From positions 1 through 45,636 of the forward strand of contig NZ_PPHF01000147.1 in NCBI RefSeq assembly GCF_002904335.1: a stretch of DNA of 45,636 nt, read 5' to 3'. Both the position numbers and the translations under genes were made by a program. Positions 8,102 through 15,469 of this stretch are shown here, piece after piece (within the stretch, counting starts at the first letter, position 1; every line of letters starts with the position of its first letter). The notes under the pieces were generated by a model that was not told the origin of the DNA, ran no database searches, and saw nothing but the letters and a program-made list of their open reading frames with translations. The stretch comes from Amycolatopsis sp. CA-126428 (lineage in GTDB: Bacteria > Actinomycetota > Actinomycetes > Mycobacteriales > Pseudonocardiaceae).

Positions 8102-8572
8102 CTACGTGAAGTAGACTTGCCCACTTTCGTTGGTGGCGTGCGCAATTCGGAGCCTAATTGAGGGGTGAACATTCAAATCGGGTAATTGTTGGATGTTTAT
8201 CCAGTCGACTTCACTGCTTTCGTCACTTGTTTGTAGAGTGCCCTCTGTGACGTTGGCGCGGAAGCAGATTGAGAATTCTTGGCGAACTTCGCCGTTATCG
8301 TAGGCGATGACGTGCTTAGGGTCTGAGTACAGGCCGATCACGCCTGTGACCTCGCACTCGATGCCGGTTTCCTCGCGGACCTCCCGGACTGCGGCCTCGG
8401 CTAGCGTCTCGCCGAGTTCCAGTTGGCCGCCGGGGATGGAGTACAGGTTGTTGTCCGTGCGCCTGATCATCAGGATTCGGCCTTCGTGATCCTGAATGAA
8501 TGCCGACACCGCAACCGCGATGCTGTTGGCCTTGGGTGCATTCGGGTCGTTGTAGTAGTCGACTCGGGTCAT
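8102..8572 (-). CDS. Nudix hydrolase, candidate Pif-type transfer immunity factor
   Basis: 156 residues with a complete Nudix box: G49-x5-E55-x7-REVREETGI (63-71), all catalytic glutamates present. Such enzymes hydrolyse nucleoside diphosphates linked to other groups; the substrate cannot be read from sequence. It is the second gene of a minus-strand pair, starting eight bases after the XRE regulator stop. In pSAM2 the pif gene, which blocks redundant conjugal transfer into cells already carrying the element, encodes a Nudix-motif protein, so a Pif-like role is a reasonable inference from position. It ends six bases from the stop of the convergent HEPN-STAND gene, with no terminator between them that I can see. 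Confidence 0.9.
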   Translation of the reverse strand: MTRVDYYNDPNAPKANSIAVAVSAFIQDHEGRILMIRRTDNNLYSIPGGQLELGETLAEAAVREVREETGIECEVTGVIGLYSDPKHVIAYDNGEVRQEFSICFRANVTEGTLQTSDESSEVDWINIQQLPDLNVHPSIRLRIAHATNESGQVYFT

Positions 8573-8580
8573 GCTGCCTC

Positions 8581-9324
8581 CTAGAAGGTGGCCGGCTTGG
8601 CGAGGTTCCAGACTGACTCGAAGCTCTCCGAGTACGTCTCGAAGAGGTCACCTGCGGACAGCCTCCGCAGGTGGAGGGATGGGGCGTGGGCTCCCTGGAA
8701 CCCGTACACGTGCGTGTTGATGATCATCTCGTCGTCGAACCGGAAGATCGAGTTGTAGAGCGTCGTGTTGTGGAACCGCATCTCTACACCGTCGACTCCG
8801 ACCAGCGGCCGGTAGGACGCCAGCGCGTTGCGGATGCGCGCCGCGAGCGTCCCGTCGCCGAGCTGTTCCTCTTCGCCACGCAGTGCGACGCGGTTCCCTT
8901 CGGGGTCGCCGAACATGAGCCGGATTCGAACGTCGGCCTCTGCCTTGGCTGTCAGGTCTTTGATGAACCGCGGGCGTTCCACCAGGAACAACGCTGCGTG
9001 TACCAGGATCTCGACGGTCTCCGATGCTTCCTTGATCAGCCGGTCCCACAGCTCGACGGGCACGGCGTTGCGGTGCGGGAAGACCTGCACCAGCTCGGCG
9101 GCGGCAGTCTCGGCCTTGCGCTCCGGAGCGACCGAGTCCGGCCACAGGTAGGTCTCCGATTCGCGCGCCATCGCGGCGATCTTGTGCCGGTGCTTGGGGT
9201 AGGGCGTCCGGTTCTTGGTGATCCAGCGCTCGACGGTCTTCTGATCGACCCCGACGGCCTTGGCCACCTGCTCCAACGTCAGGCCGTTGCGCAGTAGCGC
9301 GTCACGCAAGCGTTCGTTCGGCAT
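8581..9324 (-). CDS. XRE-family regulator with C-terminal sensor-like domain (DUF5919-type)
   Basis: 247 residues. ATG 9324 is chosen because GAGGGG stands five bases upstream; an earlier in-frame start lies inside the operator repeats. Residues 1-55 form a helix-turn-helix (LRNGLTLEQVAKAVGVDQKT then VERWITKNR). The remaining 190 residues (ELWDRLIKEASETVEILVHA, VRIRLMFGDPEGN, MRFHNTTLYNSIFRFDDEMI, ending LHLRRLSAGDLFETY) match the domain often labelled DUF5919 in actinobacterial regulators, with a fold reminiscent of phospholipase-D-like proteins. It probably represses the element, a role taken by KorSA in pSAM2. Four GGGACGT copies lie just upstream (9336-9407). It shares an operon with the Nudix gene. 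Confidence 0.85.
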   Translation of the reverse strand: MPNERLRDALLRNGLTLEQVAKAVGVDQKTVERWITKNRTPYPKHRHKIAAMARESETYLWPDSVAPERKAETAAAELVQVFPHRNAVPVELWDRLIKEASETVEILVHAALFLVERPRFIKDLTAKAEADVRIRLMFGDPEGNRVALRGEEEQLGDGTLAARIRNALASYRPLVGVDGVEMRFHNTTLYNSIFRFDDEMIINTHVYGFQGAHAPSLHLRRLSAGDLFETYSESFESVWNLAKPATF

Positions 9325-9335
9325 CGACACCCCTC

Positions 9336-9407
9336 GGGACGTGTAGGGACGTCTTCGACGGTACCAGGGACGTCCCGAGATGTCCTGCCACGTGGTGATC
9401 ACGTCCC
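9336..9407. promoter_or_regulatory. GGGACGT repeat array between divergent AICE operons
   Basis: GGGACGT at 9336-9342, 9346-9352 and 9367-9373, plus the inverted copy ACGTCCC at 9401-9407; the third copy is part of the 10-bp palindrome GGGACGTCCC (9367-9376). The array lies 12-83 bases upstream of the XRE regulator start and ahead of the plus-strand genes from 9477. Autoregulatory operator is the simplest reading; a TraB-recognised clt locus, which also consists of short repeats, is the alternative. Confidence 0.6.
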
Positions 9408-9476
9408 GCGTTTTGCCGGAGTCTGGGTGTCAGGTTGCCGGGGTAGGCCCGGTGCTAGGACACCGAGGAGGTAGGC

Positions 9477-9548
9477 GTGACCATTGCAACCGCCGTCCGG
9501 CCGGCCGGCTTGGACAATCGAGCGGTACCTCGCCGACGTGCGGCGTAG
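9477..9548 (+). CDS. Possible 23-residue leader peptide
   Basis: GTG 9477 has an excellent ribosome binding site (GAGGAGGTAGGC, 9465-9476). The product MTIATAVRPAGLDNRAVPRR then RAA ends at TAG 9548, 12 bases before ATG 9561. The next gene has a poor ribosome binding site of its own, so this may be a translated leader coupling into it. It may also be only a well-placed accidental start. Confidence 0.35.
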   Translation: MTIATAVRPAGLDNRAVPRRRAA

Positions 9549-9560
9549 GCGCGGCGTGGC

Positions 9561-9785
9561 ATGCGCGACACGGTTCAGATCCACGTCACGGCTGATCTGC
9601 CGATTCGTGTTCGGGCGCTGACGTACGCAAACCGCGCGGAAGTCCGGTTCGGCAAGGCGTTCCCGGTGGTCCTGCTCGTGGACTCCGACGCCATCGCCGT
9701 ACTGCGGAGGGAACTGGACGAGGTGAGCGCGGCACTGGACGCCGCAGCGGCACGAGGCGGAGAACCGCCAGAAGCTACCGACTAA
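9561..9785 (+). CDS. 74-residue AICE protein of unknown function
   Basis: Starts at ATG 9561 (MRDTVQIHVTADLPIRVRAL) and ends at 9785, 22 bases before the Pra-like gene, so it is the first or second gene of the plus-strand operon. A beta-rich N-terminal half is followed by an amphipathic helix (VLRRELDEVSAALDAAAARG). No recognised family. Codon third positions are GC-rich and the frame is the only good one here. Confidence 0.6.
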   Translation: MRDTVQIHVTADLPIRVRALTYANRAEVRFGKAFPVVLLVDSDAIAVLRRELDEVSAALDAAAARGGEPPEATD

Positions 9786-9807
9786 CAGACGACCTAAGGG
9801 ATTCAGC

Positions 9808-10263
9808 ATGGCTATCGATAAGGGACACCGGTTCGGCATCGACTTCGACGACGCGTTTCCGCAGGGTTTGGTGATGGTGGGCGAGGTGTCGCCGGACAAC
9901 GAGTATCAGTCGCGTGAGGATCGGGCTGCGAATCGCCCGGTGCGGCAGCGGGTTGACGAGGTGACGGGTAAGCGGCAGTGGAAGGCCACCGTCACCGACC
10001 CGGGTGAGACGCGGGCGAAGCGGGCTTCGTTCGAGATCACGTTGCTGGCCGACGTGCAGCCGGTTCCGGCTACCTCGGAGGCGCTGCCGGGGATGCGGCC
10101 GATCGAGCTGGAGGGGCTGACGGCTGAGCCGAAGGTGGCTGGTCAGGGTGAGTTCAAGTTCCAGTCGTACGTCTTCCGCGCGACCGGCTTCAAGGTGGCA
10201 GGGAGTGGTTCGAAGTCGGCGCGCTCCGCCACGGCTGGCGAAGCTGCGGCCAAGGCGGCGTGA
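9808..10263 (+). CDS. pra: Pra-like activator of AICE replication, integration and excision
   Basis: 151 residues. The pattern MAIDKGHRFGIDFDDAFPQG, LVMVGEVSPDNEYQSREDR, VRQRVDEVTGKRQWKATVTD, PGMRPIELEGLTAEP and a closing FQSYVFRATGF matches AICE proteins annotated as plasmid replication, integration and excision activator, the Pra group named after pSAM2. In pSAM2, Pra switches on rep-xis-int and so starts excision and replication; the mechanism there is known only as activation, and I see no DNA-binding motif here. It is followed by four bases of overlap with the next gene, so they are probably co-translated. The tail beyond residue 130 is Ala/Ser-rich and probably disordered. Confidence 0.8.
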   Translation: MAIDKGHRFGIDFDDAFPQGLVMVGEVSPDNEYQSREDRAANRPVRQRVDEVTGKRQWKATVTDPGETRAKRASFEITLLADVQPVPATSEALPGMRPIELEGLTAEPKVAGQGEFKFQSYVFRATGFKVAGSGSKSARSATAGEAAAKAA

Positions 10264-10808
10264 GCGGCGTGAGGGCGTCTGGGCCGGTTCGTGATGCTGC
10301 GGCGTTCGGTGTTCTGGTCCAGACGTGGGAATTGGCTTACCGCGACTACATGGAGGCATGGGAACGCGGCCGGCGGGTCTTCTCGCCGACGTCGTCGCTC
10401 AACACCTCGAATGCGGCGCAACGGGTGGCGCAGGCGTGGCAGGAGTTGGCGCGGACGCGTGGTCTGCCGTGGTGGTGTGTTGCGGCTTTGGAGTCGGCGG
10501 CCGAGGGGTTCGCCGAGCTGGCGCGGGATTGGGCGAGTAAGGCAGACGGTGATGGTGCTTCGGGTCGACGGGTTCGGCGGGACGTGGACGGTGGAGCCAC
10601 GGGACTCGGTGGCGGTGGAGGAGACCGGTCCGCATCCGGCCAGTCCGCCGAGGCTGGTCGTGACCGGCGAAACCGTGGTTTCCCTCGCGGTGCCGGAGGA
10701 CCTGGACCAGTGGCCGGCGTGCGTGGCGTTCCTTCTCCGGCTCCGCGACGGAGTGGACGACCTGGCGGCGCTGCTGACGGCTCGTGCGGCGGTTCCGGGC
10801 GCGCGTGA
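10260..10808 (+). CDS. AICE hypothetical protein, 3' part out of good coding frame
   Basis: Begins at GTG 10260, overlapping the Pra-like stop. Residues 1-97 look coding (VQTWELAYRDYMEAWERGRR, AAQRVAQAWQELARTRGLPW, CVAALESAAEGFAELARDW), a helical type often seen behind Pra in AICEs. After about base 10545 the same frame has poor third-position GC and Gly/Arg-rich translation, while another frame (the gene at 10552) becomes clearly coding. Either the two genes really overlap by 257 bases or a one-base error or mutation removed the true stop; a TAA in the neighbouring frame at 10538-10540 would end the protein neatly. Confidence 0.5.
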   Translation: MSGVRASGPVRDAAAFGVLVQTWELAYRDYMEAWERGRRVFSPTSSLNTSNAAQRVAQAWQELARTRGLPWWCVAALESAAEGFAELARDWASKADGDGASGRRVRRDVDGGATGLGGGGGDRSASGQSAEAGRDRRNRGFPRGAGGPGPVAGVRGVPSPAPRRSGRPGGAADGSCGGSGRA

Positions 10809-10833
10809 TGGGAATGGCAACGGTGAAGGCTAA
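10552..10833 (+). CDS. 93-residue AICE protein of unknown function
   Basis: ATG 10552 (a GTG at 10549 is also possible) to TGA-type stop ending 10833. The product (MVLRVDGFGGTWTVEPRDSV, LVVTGETVVSLAVPEDLDQW, CVAFLLRLRDGVDDLAALLT) is rich in beta strands with one helix, and its codons have very good third-position GC, unlike the overlapping frame. It overlaps the following regulator gene by 26 bases. No family recognised. Confidence 0.6.
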   Translation: MVLRVDGFGGTWTVEPRDSVAVEETGPHPASPPRLVVTGETVVSLAVPEDLDQWPACVAFLLRLRDGVDDLAALLTARAAVPGARDGNGNGEG

Positions 10834-11380
10834 GGCCGGTCCGCCTCGGACACTGAAGGAGGCGCACGACGATTCGTATGCGCGGATGCCAGGACGCGAC
10901 GCGCCGGTGTCGGCGTGGGTGGCGTTTCGGCGGGCGAACGCGCGGATGTATCGGGCCGTCGCCGATCTTGACCGTGGACACCATCACGAAGCGCTCTACT
11001 GGTCTGACCGGGAGCGGCGCGAAGTGGAAACCCTGACCAAGAAGCCTGAGTGGAAATCGGATTACGGACGGGAGGGAGTAGATCCGGCAGGTACTCCAGC
11101 CGCTCCGGCGGCACGTCTGAGTGAAGAACAGCTCCCGCCGCTGCCGGATGTCGAATTCGGCGTGTACCTCCGAGCGGCGCGCGAACGGGAGTCGTTGAGC
11201 CTCACCACCGTCGCGGCGCGCGCGAAGATCGGCAAGTCCACCTTGCAAGCGATCGAGACGGGATCGCGTCACCCGGGGTCGCTACAGGTAATCGCCGCTC
11301 TGGCCGACGCGTTGGGCGAAGATCGCGTTGTGTTCGCCCTTTTGGCCTTGCGAGAGCACGTGGACGCCTCTGGGCAGTAG
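10808..11380 (+). CDS. Two-part protein: AMED_5909-like N-terminus plus XRE helix-turn-helix
   Basis: 190 residues from ATG 10808 (ATG 10814 also possible). Residues about 10-75 (RTLKEAHDDSYARMPGRDAP, VSAWVAFRRANARMYRAVAD, DRGHHHEALYWSDRERREV) match the small family I know as AMED_5909, common in Amycolatopsis and relatives and usually a stand-alone short protein. After a Pro/Ala linker, residues about 115-185 are a classical XRE domain (FGVYLRAARERESLSLTTVA, KIGKSTLQAIETGSRHPGSL). It probably regulates AICE genes; three palindromes lie directly downstream before the tra operon. The fusion is unusual as far as I know. Confidence 0.75.
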   Translation: MGMATVKAKAGPPRTLKEAHDDSYARMPGRDAPVSAWVAFRRANARMYRAVADLDRGHHHEALYWSDRERREVETLTKKPEWKSDYGREGVDPAGTPAAPAARLSEEQLPPLPDVEFGVYLRAARERESLSLTTVAARAKIGKSTLQAIETGSRHPGSLQVIAALADALGEDRVVFALLALREHVDASGQ

Positions 11381-11412
11381 CGAGCTTCAGAAGAACTGGA
11401 TATCGATGGTTT

Positions 11413-11529
11413 CGCACGTGGGGACGTGCGGCGGATAAACGCGTGCTCATGTGCTTCACATGACCGTTAAGAACGCAGAACCGGGTCCCTGGCTACCAAC
11501 CTTTTCGCCGGTTCTGCGTCTGTCCACTG
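11413..11529. promoter_or_regulatory. Three palindromes ahead of the tra-rep-xis-int operon
   Basis: Within the 161-base gap before the zinc-ribbon gene: CGCACGT/ACGTGCG around GGGG (11413-11430), which contains one more GGGACGT (11421-11427); TCATGTG/CACATGA around CTT (11447-11463); and ACGCAGAACCGG paired with 11518-11529 around a 33-base loop (11473-11529). The first two look like operators, the third like a terminator or attenuator, although it lacks a T-run. An origin or transfer locus is possible too. Confidence 0.5.
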
Positions 11530-11541
11530 GAGAAGTGAACA

Positions 11542-11706
11542 ATGCGAACGATAAAGGATGACAACCAACGCCAGTCAACCGGGGTCACCCGGATGCGCTG
11601 CGCGGAATGCAAGAAGTTCGCGCGCCTGCTGCCCGGGGAGACCAAGTGCGCTCCCTGTCGGGGGATGCTGCCGTTGGACCTGCGGATGACGCGGGGTGGC
11701 CGGTGA
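11542..11706 (+). CDS. 54-residue zinc-ribbon protein
   Basis: ATG 11542 with GGAGAAG eight bases upstream; stop TGA 11704-11706 overlaps the ATG of the Tra gene (TGATG), implying translational coupling. The protein has two CxxC knuckles (C20-AE-C23 and C36-AP-C39) separated by 12 residues, flanked by basic residues, so a single zinc ribbon, probably nucleic-acid or protein binding. Too short for many gene finders but well supported by the ribosome binding site, the overlap and the cysteine pattern. First gene of the conjugation operon. Confidence 0.75.
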   Translation: MRTIKDDNQRQSTGVTRMRCAECKKFARLLPGETKCAPCRGMLPLDLRMTRGGR

Positions 11707-13259
11707 TGTCTCCCGGTTTCGCGGTGGTGGCGCTGGCCGGGCTGGGCCTCGGCGTGTGGGTGCTGCACAAGGTCGGCCGTGCCCTGGCTTCGATCGTGGA
11801 AGCCTTGGCGGCGGCTGCGGTGGTGTTCGTGGCCCTGTGGTGGCTGTGCAAGGCCGTCGTGTGGATGCTCGCGCAGGTCGTGACCCGGTGGCGGACCAGC
11901 CTGACCGTGATCGCGGTCTGCGCCTGGTGCGAGCTGTTCGGCTGGTTCCCCCTGGCGGTCATCCTCGGTGGCGTCGCGGCGCTCCTGGCGGCGTGGTGGG
12001 CGATCGAGGCCGTCTCGTTCGATCAATGGTGCGGACGGTTTCTGCGCTCCTGGTGGGCACGGTGGGCCGTCTACGGGCGGAAGCTGCCGGACTGGTTGCA
12101 CGCCTGTGGTCTGTCGGTGCGGGACGAGGCGTTGCCGGTAGTGGTGAACGTGAACCTCGTCGGGCGTCGGCGCGCCCTCTCTCGCTCGACCTCGACTCGC
12201 TCCGGCACCCGGCTGCCGAAGGTGCTCGGGGTCCGCTCCGGTGCCTCGTGGGACGAGGTGCGGGTGGAGCTGGTGGCCGGCCAGAAGCCGGAGGACTTCG
12301 ACGACGCCGCGCGTGCCTTGGCCGTCGCACGGAAGGTTGCTCGCTGTCAGGTCCGTGAGCTGGCGCCGAACGTGGTTTCGATCGACTTCCAACGGCGTGA
12401 CCTGCTCAGTGGCGGGGTGGCCGGCCCCCAGGTACCCGATGGCGTCGACTCGGTCGGCGTGGACCTGCGCAACGTCTGGGCGGGTCGGACCGAGTACGGG
12501 CGTGACTGGCGTGTCCCGCTGCTCGGCTCCGGCGCACACTGCCTGACCGCCGGTGCCTCCGGGTCGGGCAAGAACTCGGTCATGTGGTGCCCGCTCGTAG
12601 CTGCTGCTCCAGCGATCCGGGCTGGGGTGGTGCGCATGTCCGGGATCGACCCGAAGGGCATGGAACTGGCCTACGGGCGCGGGATCTTCTCCCGCTACGC
12701 GGTCGGCGGCAAGGACGCGGTCGAGCTGCTCGACGGTCTGGTGGAGGAGATGGAATCGCGCAAGCGGGCCTTTGCTGGTCGGTTGCGCACGATCCCGGTG
12801 TCGACGGAGTATCCGTTGGAGCTGCTGGAGTTCGACGAGATTGGCGCGTTGACGAAGTACACCGACCGCAAGACCCGTGAGGCCATTGTGGAGCGCGTCG
12901 CCCTGCTGACCACTCAAGGGCGGGCGTTGGGTATCTCGGTCCGTGGCTACGTCCAGGAGCCCACCAAGGACACCGTTCCCGTGCGTGAGTTGTTCACCCG
13001 GCGGGTGTGTCTGCGGGTCACGTCCAAGACGCACGTCGGCATGGTGCTGGGTGACGGGGCGTACGAGCGCGGGGCGTGGGCGAACCGCATCGGCGACACG
13101 GAGGCAGGCGTGGGCTACGTGTGGGGCGAAGGCATCCGCGAACCGCTACGCATCCGCGCCGGGTGGGTCTCCGACAGCACTGTGAAGGCGCTGGAGGCGT
13201 ACGTGACCAACGGGGGTGTCGCGGATCTGCGACACGGCGGTGAGGGGGTAGCCGCGTGA
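11706..13259 (+). CDS. FtsK/SpoIIIE-type conjugal DNA translocase (TraB-like)
   Basis: 517 residues, starting at the ATG that overlaps the previous stop. Three to four N-terminal membrane helices (residues about 5-22, 30-55, 62-98) precede a cytoplasmic motor domain with a Walker A-like GASGSGKNS (283-291), the SGIDPKGMEL segment, Walker B LLEFDEIGAL (D377, E378) and the TTQGRALGISV segment. The residue after the Walker lysine is Asn where most P-loops have Thr or Ser; AICE translocases vary here. Proteins of this type move double-stranded DNA between mycelial compartments during actinomycete conjugation. It is co-transcribed with rep, xis and int. Confidence 0.9.
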   Translation: MSPGFAVVALAGLGLGVWVLHKVGRALASIVEALAAAAVVFVALWWLCKAVVWMLAQVVTRWRTSLTVIAVCAWCELFGWFPLAVILGGVAALLAAWWAIEAVSFDQWCGRFLRSWWARWAVYGRKLPDWLHACGLSVRDEALPVVVNVNLVGRRRALSRSTSTRSGTRLPKVLGVRSGASWDEVRVELVAGQKPEDFDDAARALAVARKVARCQVRELAPNVVSIDFQRRDLLSGGVAGPQVPDGVDSVGVDLRNVWAGRTEYGRDWRVPLLGSGAHCLTAGASGSGKNSVMWCPLVAAAPAIRAGVVRMSGIDPKGMELAYGRGIFSRYAVGGKDAVELLDGLVEEMESRKRAFAGRLRTIPVSTEYPLELLEFDEIGALTKYTDRKTREAIVERVALLTTQGRALGISVRGYVQEPTKDTVPVRELFTRRVCLRVTSKTHVGMVLGDGAYERGAWANRIGDTEAGVGYVWGEGIREPLRIRAGWVSDSTVKALEAYVTNGGVADLRHGGEGVAA

Positions 13260-13642
13260 ACCGGCTGATGATCTTCCTCGACGCCATCCGCGACCACCTC
13301 GACTCCCACCAGCTCCCGCCGGCCGCCTCGGTCGACGTCAACGCCTGGTCCATCCCGATCACGGTCCAACTGGATGTCGACGGGCTGCCGGAGGTGGCGC
13401 GGGCGTTGCTCGTGTGGAGCCAGACGCTCGAGGACGTTTCGGCTCGGCTGTGGCGGCTGGTCGACGGGCGGTGGGTGCACATCTCGATCACCGGCCGGAC
13501 ACCCTGCGGCATGCCCGTCCTGGTCTACGGCGTGGTCCAGTTCGAGCCGAGCACGTTCCCCGACCTCCCGGCCGGAGCGAAGCAGGACATGCCCGTCTAC
13601 CTGCTGCGTGGCTGGTCGTCGCCGGGGGAGGTGGCGGCCTGA
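13256..13642 (+). CDS. 128-residue AICE protein between tra and rep
   Basis: GTG 13256 overlaps the Tra stop by four bases, and its own TGA (13640-13642) overlaps the Rep ATG, so it is translationally locked between them. The sequence (LIFLDAIRDHLDSHQL-like helix, SVDVNAWSIPITVQLDVDGL, LEDVSARLWRLVDGRWVHIS, GTPC/GMPVLVYGVV-like strands) is an alpha/beta protein with no family I can name. Proteins of this size and position are common in AICEs. Confidence 0.8.
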   Translation: MNRLMIFLDAIRDHLDSHQLPPAASVDVNAWSIPITVQLDVDGLPEVARALLVWSQTLEDVSARLWRLVDGRWVHISITGRTPCGMPVLVYGVVQFEPSTFPDLPAGAKQDMPVYLLRGWSSPGEVAA

Positions 13643-15237
13643 TGAGCGAGACACGCGCCGAACGGATGCGCACCCCACTGGCGGCGGACGTGATCCGGGC
13701 GACAGCGGAGAAGCACGGGGTCTGCGTGCGGCCCTTCACGATGGAGGTCGGCGACACCACGAGCGGCGAACTCCGGTACGTCCCGGTGCCGTGCGGCTCC
13801 ACGGTCGAGTCGGTGTGCTTGCCGTGCGCTCGGAAGGCGAAGGCGCTGCGGCAGGCCCAGTGCCGCGAGGGCTGGCACCTGACCGAAGAGCCCACCCTCA
13901 CCGCCGAGCCACCCTCGGAGGACCACAAGGAGCTGCTGACCTATCGCGCCGACCTGGTCGCCGCGTACCGGGAGGTTGTCGAGCACGACCCGGCCGAAGC
14001 CGAAGAGCTGCGGGAGGAGGTCGCCGGGGTTGACGCGGAACTTCGGCAACTCGGGATGCGGGGCCGGCTGCCCGCCCTCGACGTCCCGACCAAACGCCCA
14101 GTGAAGAGGTCGACCCGTCGTCGGCAGGACGCTCCGAACCTGCCTCGCCGGAAGGTCGCGAAGACCACGGTGGGGCGGGAGTTCGCGGGGAAGTTCCGGC
14201 CGTCGATGTTCGTCACGCTGACCTGCGACACCTACGGGCCGGTCCGTGGCGACGGCTCTCCGGTCGACCCGTCTCGGTATGACTACCGGCGGGCGGCCCG
14301 GGACGCGGTGCACTTCTCCGCGCTGGTGGACCGGTGGTGGCAGAACCTGCGCCGGGTCGTCGGCTGGGACGCGCAGTACTTCGCCACGGTCGAGCCGCAG
14401 CGTCGGGCCGCTCCGCACTTGCACGCGGCGATCCGGGGCTCCGTGCCGCACGACGTGATCCGCCAGGTCACCGAAGCCACCTACCACCAGGTCTGGTGGC
14501 CGGCACACGACGAGATCGTCTACACCGATCGCGTGCCGGTCTGGGACGGTCCGGAGGCCGGGTTCGTCGACCCGGAGACGCGTCAGCCGCTCACCCGGTG
14601 GGACGACGCGGTGGAGGCGGTCGAGCACCCGGCGCATGTCGTCCGGTTCGGTCGGCAGGTTCATTCGAAGGGCATCCTCGGTGGGACTGAGGAGGCCGGC
14701 CGTCACATCGGCTATCTGACGAAGTACCTGACCAAGTCCACGGGTGAGGTGGTCGAGGCGGACAGCGCGGCTCAAGCCGATCACCACGACCGGCTCCATG
14801 CCGAGCTGTCGGTCACGCCGTGTTCGCCGCGCTGCTCGGTGTGGCTGCTCTACGGCATCCAACCCAAGGGCGTCACTGGCAAGACCACCCCGGGGCACTG
14901 CAAGGGCCGGGCCCACCGCCGGACCACGCTCGGGCTGCCCGGCCGCCGGGTCCTCGTGTCACGAAAGTGGTCGGGCAAGACGCTCGTCGACCACAAGGCC
15001 GCCCGGCGGGCCTTCGTGCTCCAGGCGCTCGCGGCGGTCGGGATCGAGAAACCGGAGGCCGACCGGTCACAGCAGGTCTGGCGCAAGGTCGAGCCCGGAG
15101 ACCCGCAGGTCCCGCCCCGGCCGCACCTGGTGATGCGCGCGATCGCGGAACGGATCACGTGGAAGGCCGAGTACGACCGGGCGCTACTGGCGGCGGGGAG
15201 ACCTCCAGAAACTTCGGCAACCGAGCTCGCGGCCTAA
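13642..15237 (+). CDS. Replication initiator (RepSA-type, HUH rolling-circle)
   Basis: 531 residues from ATG 13642. An N-terminal cysteine cluster (VPCGS, VCLPCARKAKALRQAQC) suggests zinc binding. Rolling-circle motifs follow in order: MFVTLTCDTYG (motif 1), PHLHAAIRG with H259 and H261 coordinating the metal (HUH), and GYLTKYLTK with Y358 or Y362 as the candidate nicking tyrosine. This is the AICE initiator that replicates the excised circle and makes the element plasmid-like. It lies 13 bases upstream of the excisionase-like gene, inside the tra-rep-xis-int operon. Confidence 0.9.
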   Translation: MSETRAERMRTPLAADVIRATAEKHGVCVRPFTMEVGDTTSGELRYVPVPCGSTVESVCLPCARKAKALRQAQCREGWHLTEEPTLTAEPPSEDHKELLTYRADLVAAYREVVEHDPAEAEELREEVAGVDAELRQLGMRGRLPALDVPTKRPVKRSTRRRQDAPNLPRRKVAKTTVGREFAGKFRPSMFVTLTCDTYGPVRGDGSPVDPSRYDYRRAARDAVHFSALVDRWWQNLRRVVGWDAQYFATVEPQRRAAPHLHAAIRGSVPHDVIRQVTEATYHQVWWPAHDEIVYTDRVPVWDGPEAGFVDPETRQPLTRWDDAVEAVEHPAHVVRFGRQVHSKGILGGTEEAGRHIGYLTKYLTKSTGEVVEADSAAQADHHDRLHAELSVTPCSPRCSVWLLYGIQPKGVTGKTTPGHCKGRAHRRTTLGLPGRRVLVSRKWSGKTLVDHKAARRAFVLQALAAVGIEKPEADRSQQVWRKVEPGDPQVPPRPHLVMRAIAERITWKAEYDRALLAAGRPPETSATELAA

Positions 15238-15250
15238 GAGGGGAGTGGAC

Positions 15251-15469
15251 ATGGAACTGCGACTGGTGGATGGGCGGTGGCTCACGACTGAGGAGTTGGG
15301 CGCCCTGCTCGGCGTTGATCCGTCGACGGTGCGGAGGTGGCGAACGTCCCGGCCGCCGCAGGGACCGCCCTTCGTTCAGCTCTCCGAACGGGTGACCGTG
15401 TATAGCGCGTCGGACATCGAAACGTGGCTACGGAGCAGGCGCGTTGATCCAGGCCAGGCGGCTGCGTGA
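15251..15469 (+). CDS. xis: Excisionase-like helix-turn-helix protein
   Basis: 72 residues from ATG 15251, with GAGGGGAG at 15239-15246. It is a MerR/excisionase-type winged helix-turn-helix: WLTTEELGALLGVDPSTVRR, then FVQLSERVTVYSASDIETWL. Such proteins bend the att site and push the integrase towards excision. The gene overlaps the integrase start by four bases, the usual xis-int arrangement in AICEs. Confidence 0.9.
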   Translation: MELRLVDGRWLTTEELGALLGVDPSTVRRWRTSRPPQGPPFVQLSERVTVYSASDIETWLRSRRVDPGQAAA

